From: Oscillospiraceae bacterium
GTDB lineage: Bacteria; Bacillota; Clostridia; Oscillospirales; Oscillospiraceae
Direction of reading: 5' to 3'
NCBI GenBank assembly: GCA_012513005.1
Contig: JAAZCZ010000127.1
Coordinates: 1 to 24,583, forward strand
Length of the DNA stretch: 24,583 nucleotides
Shown here: piece after piece, positions 22,427-24,583 of the stretch
How the letters are laid out: each line of letters begins with the position of its first letter
How positions within the stretch are numbered: position 1 is the first letter of the stretch
Program-made: the position numbers and the translations under genes
The notes under the pieces: generated by a model
Told to the model about the DNA's origin: nothing
The model's database searches: none
The model's input: only the letters and a program-made list of their open reading frames with translations

Positions 22427-22684
22427 ATGCAGGATAATAAGCTTTTACAAATCACGGCAAGTGAGATTACGGTAATTGTGAGAGACGCTGTAAGCGGTAT
22501 AGAATACAAAAGAACCCTGCCGGTAGACTACACAGAAACTGCAAACTGCCTTCGTCTAAAAGCCGAGGATGTAAACGGAAAACCCGCCGAAATTGTATTT
22601 TTCACAGAAACAGGTCTGGGTCACATAAACGACCTCTGCGGAGGCGGACCCGATAAAGACCCGTGTGGCGGTCACTCACACTGA
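22427..22684 (+). CDS. Small unknown protein with Cys/His-rich C-terminal tail
   Basis: I do not recognise this 85-residue protein. Residues 1-70 look like a compact beta-rich domain (alternating hydrophobic runs such as ITASEITVIVRD, IEYKRTLPVDY and AEIVFFTETGLG). The tail has two cysteines and two histidines: DLCGGGPDKDPCGGHSH, a likely metal or thiol site. There is one more cysteine (C47). An AAGGAG site lies nine bases before the ATG and a promoter is visible upstream, so the gene is probably real. It is divergent from the Mo hydroxylase gene and in the same direction as the nucleotidyltransferase, 166 bases upstream of it. A metallochaperone or small partner of the hydroxylase is possible but not shown. 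Confidence 0.7.
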   Translation: MQDNKLLQITASEITVIVRDAVSGIEYKRTLPVDYTETANCLRLKAEDVNGKPAEIVFFTETGLGHINDLCGGGPDKDPCGGHSH

Positions 22685-22695
22685 TTTGCGTAAAA

Positions 22696-22760
22696 AGCAA
22701 CAATAAATTGCAAAAATATACACTTTTACTTGTATTAAGTGTATCACTGTAAAAGTTGCT
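22696..22760 (+). repeat. Nested inverted repeats upstream of the nucleotidyltransferase gene
   Basis: The 166-base gap contains an inner inverted repeat ATACACTT (22718-22725)/AAGTGTAT (22737-22744) with an 11-base loop, enclosed by AGCAAC (22696-22701)/GTTGCT (22755-22760). A third small stem GCTAT/ATAGC lies at 22787-22803. No U-run follows, so these are not ordinary terminators. A weak promoter (TTGCTA at 22756, TACAAG at 22779, 17-base spacing) overlaps the right arm. A regulator-binding site or a structured leader is possible. Confidence 0.45.
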
Positions 22761-22850
22761 AGTCAAATAGTTTATCTTTACAAGTCGCTATTGCTGTGAT
22801 AGCATGAATTCATTGAAAACACTGAATATTTTTTAAGGGAGAACGAAGTT

Positions 22851-23777
22851 ATGGAGCTGGGTGCGGTTGTAGTTGCAGCCGGAATGTCTTCTCGAATGGG
22901 CGACTTTAAGCCGATGCTGCATATCGGCGAAATTTCCATTGCGCAAAGGGTCATACTAACCCTAAAACAGGCAGGTGCAGAGCGAATAGCTGTAATAACG
23001 GGATATAGGGCGGATGAGCTTGAAAAGCATCTGTTTTCACCCGGAGTTGTTTTCCTGCGAAACGAAAAATACGAAACGACAGAGATGTTCGACTCTGCCT
23101 GCATCGGGCTTAAGTATATGAAAGACAAATGTGAAAAGCTGCTGTTTACTCCGGTAGATGTGCCGCTTTTTTCGGCGCAGACAGCAACAGCGTTAATAGA
23201 AAGCGGAGCTATGCTGGCAGCCCCTGTTACAAACGGCAAAAGAGGTCACCCGATCTTAATGAGCGGTCAGGTAATAGAAGACCTTATTAATGACAGCGGC
23301 GAAGGTGGGCTCTCCGGAGCCATGGCACGCAGCAGCACAAAGCTCTCACTGATACCGGTTAACGACCTTGGCATACTCCACGATGCAGACACCCCGGAGG
23401 ATTACAAGGCACTCTTGGAAATTCACAACAGAAGGCTCATACGCCCCGTTGCTGAAGTTTCCCTGCACAAGGAAAAACTTTTTTTCGACTCAAAAATTGC
23501 AATGTTGCTAGAGCTGGTCGGCGAAACCGGCTCAGTCAGTGGCGCATGTAAAAGAATGCAGATGTCATACAGCGCAGGCTGGAAAACAATAAATACAGTC
23601 GAAAAACAGGCAGGCACAGCGCTGATTGAGAGAAATCAGGGCGGCGCCTCAGGCGGCAGCAGTGAGCTTACAAAAGAGGGCAGAAAGCTTTTGGAAAGAT
23701 TTAGGAAGCTGAGCGCAGAGGTCAGTGAGGCTGCGGAGAGAGCCTACGAAAAAATCTTCTCAGAGCAGTCAGAGTAG
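22851..23777 (+). CDS. MobA/MocA-type nucleotidyltransferase fused to ModE-like winged helix, DVU_1551-like
   Basis: A 308-residue two-domain protein. Residues 1-195 are a molybdenum-cofactor nucleotidyltransferase: AAGMSSRMGDFK (9-20) binds the nucleotide triphosphate, D103 in FTPVDVPL is a metal ligand, RGHP (131-134) and DADTPED (178-184) are typical of MobA/MocA. Residues 205-295 resemble the N-terminal DNA-binding domain of ModE, with a helix-turn-helix (GSVSGACKRMQMSYSAGWK) and wing (GGSSELTKEGRKLL). MocA makes the cytosine dinucleotide form of the Mo cofactor needed by MOP-type hydroxylases, which fits the neighbour gene; GTP or CTP use cannot be read from the sequence. The molybdate-binding domains of full ModE are absent. 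An AAGGGAG site precedes the ATG. Confidence 0.88.
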   Translation: MELGAVVVAAGMSSRMGDFKPMLHIGEISIAQRVILTLKQAGAERIAVITGYRADELEKHLFSPGVVFLRNEKYETTEMFDSACIGLKYMKDKCEKLLFTPVDVPLFSAQTATALIESGAMLAAPVTNGKRGHPILMSGQVIEDLINDSGEGGLSGAMARSSTKLSLIPVNDLGILHDADTPEDYKALLEIHNRRLIRPVAEVSLHKEKLFFDSKIAMLLELVGETGSVSGACKRMQMSYSAGWKTINTVEKQAGTALIERNQGGASGGSSELTKEGRKLLERFRKLSAEVSEAAERAYEKIFSEQSE

Positions 23778-23808
23778 CTCAAAACAGCAGGAAAAAGCAG
23801 GTATAATA

Positions 23809-24583
23809 ATGAGAAAAATATTTCTTATTCGCCACGGCAGGGCAGATTTGCCTGAAAGCGAGTCATATTGCATAGGCAAAACAGACCCTCCGCTGTCTCG
23901 CTTAGGTGCGATGCAGGCGGCATTAGCAGGCATAAAGCTTCAAGACGAAGATATAAAGCAGTCATACAGCAGCAAGCTGCAAAGAGCCGCCCAAACAGCA
24001 AAAATAATGCGCTACCCTAATTTTGAACTGCCCGAGCTAAATGAGCTTAATTTCGGCGAATGGGACGGGCTTTCTTTTACAGAAATAAAATCTGGCTGGC
24101 CACTGCTATACAGGGAAAGGGCAGAAAACCCCTTTATAATGCCCGAGGGCGCTGAGAATATAGAAAAAGCCCAAAAGCGAATGACTCAGGCTTTTCGCAG
24201 AATAACAGAAGGCACAGTCGGAAATGTTGCTATAATCTCGCACAGGTCTGCAATGCAGCTTTTGCTCAGCTCACTTCTTAGTATTGAACTAAATAAAGCG
24301 GCTAAATTAAATCTTCCGCACGGCAGCATAACAGAGCTTAATATACAGGAAAATGACATATATCTTGCTAAAGAAGGAAGGCTGCCTCATCCAGAGCTTA
24401 GCCACGAAAACTGCATAAGGCTCATGGAAGCAGCGGGAGCATCGGAAAATCAGAAACGGCACGGCATAGCAGTTGCAGACCAATGTATGCGCATTGTAGT
24501 AACACTTGCAGCCTGCGGCTATTATCTTGACGAGCAGGCTTTATATTTTGCGGCAATGCTGCACGATATAGCAAGCGACGAAA
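23809..24583 (+). CDS. Histidine phosphatase-HD domain fusion protein, cut by window end
   Basis: The frame runs open to the window end (258 codons seen, no stop). The N-terminal part is a histidine phosphatase: FLIRHGRAD with R8, H9, G10, then the second catalytic histidine at H145 in IISHRS and an acid-containing FGEWDGLSF segment near 82-90. From about 195 a second domain begins with H218 (KRHGIAVAD) and H252-D253 (MLHDIA), the start of an HD metal-dependent phosphohydrolase. The remainder is missing. It lies 31 bases after the nucleotidyltransferase gene in the same direction. It may remove phosphates from a cofactor or nucleotide intermediate in the cluster's pathway; the alpha-ribazole phosphatase CobC is a relative of the first domain but the substrate here is unknown. 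Confidence 0.85.
   Translation, partial: MRKIFLIRHGRADLPESESYCIGKTDPPLSRLGAMQAALAGIKLQDEDIKQSYSSKLQRAAQTAKIMRYPNFELPELNELNFGEWDGLSFTEIKSGWPLLYRERAENPFIMPEGAENIEKAQKRMTQAFRRITEGTVGNVAIISHRSAMQLLLSSLLSIELNKAAKLNLPHGSITELNIQENDIYLAKEGRLPHPELSHENCIRLMEAAGASENQKRHGIAVADQCMRIVVTLAACGYYLDEQALYFAAMLHDIASDE

Noticed and set aside
22718..22744. Terminator after the 85-residue protein gene
   Set aside because: The stem is present but no U-run follows it, so an intrinsic terminator is not supported.
22778..23239. 153-residue - strand frame over the nucleotidyltransferase gene
   Set aside because: Antisense shadow; the + strand carries all catalytic motifs of the family.

Overview
The window reads as chromosomal DNA of an anaerobic Gram-positive bacterium of the Clostridia. 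The reasons are strong GGAGG-type ribosome binding sites, several TTG/GTG starts, an rpmH-rnpA-yidD-yidC-jag block, the MEP enzyme IspE, an archaeal-type phosphoglycerate mutase, and many Fe-S, radical-SAM and molybdenum proteins. The taxonomic call is inference. There are no tRNA or rRNA genes, insertion sequences or CRISPR arrays, and no gene-free stretch longer than about 170 bases. The first 65 bases hold no gene I can support.

Left part, + strand (118-5323): a divergent 16S rRNA methyltransferase of RsmE type that appears to start at an ATA codon; mscL translationally coupled to a BaiN/HI0933-type flavoprotein; then larB-larE-larC. These last three are the complete pathway for the nickel-pincer nucleotide cofactor, but no LarA-type racemase is present here. 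A bidirectional terminator (5341-5377) separates this part from the convergent operon.

Middle, - strand (8885 down to 5387): rpmH-rnpA-yidD-yidC-jag with acpP as the last gene, behind a near-consensus promoter. In many Firmicutes this block faces dnaA and oriC; here the upstream neighbour is instead a small flavodoxin/ferredoxin gene, and I saw no DnaA-box cluster.

Right part, - strand (19462 down to 8931), with three divergent + strand genes: a large accessory cluster centred on a molybdenum hydroxylase closely resembling Desulfovibrio gigas aldehyde oxidoreductase (19561-22311). Reading away from it are a dicluster/CCG Fe-S protein, a zinc-ribbon redox protein, a methyltransferase (TrsM type), a C-GCAxxG-C-C protein, a class V aminotransferase of the EF2568 type, an unknown 93-residue protein, a radical SAM protein (TrsS type), an AMP-dependent ligase, then apgM, ispE and the flavodoxin/ferredoxin gene. 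Divergently are a tiny Cys/His-tailed protein, a MobA/MocA-type nucleotidyltransferase fused to a ModE-like DNA-binding domain, and a histidine phosphatase-HD fusion cut by the window end. From memory this matches the conserved set named after Desulfovibrio vulgaris DVU_1551-DVU_1559.

The cluster's logic is only partly explained. The nucleotidyltransferase could make the cytosine dinucleotide form of the Mo cofactor. The aminotransferase could supply sulfur or selenium. The Fe-S proteins could carry electrons from the hydroxylase. The jobs of the ligase, radical SAM enzyme, methyltransferase, GCAxxG protein, phosphatase-HD and two small proteins are not established; a shared modified cofactor or substrate is my inference. 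This is the best candidate for an undescribed system in the window.
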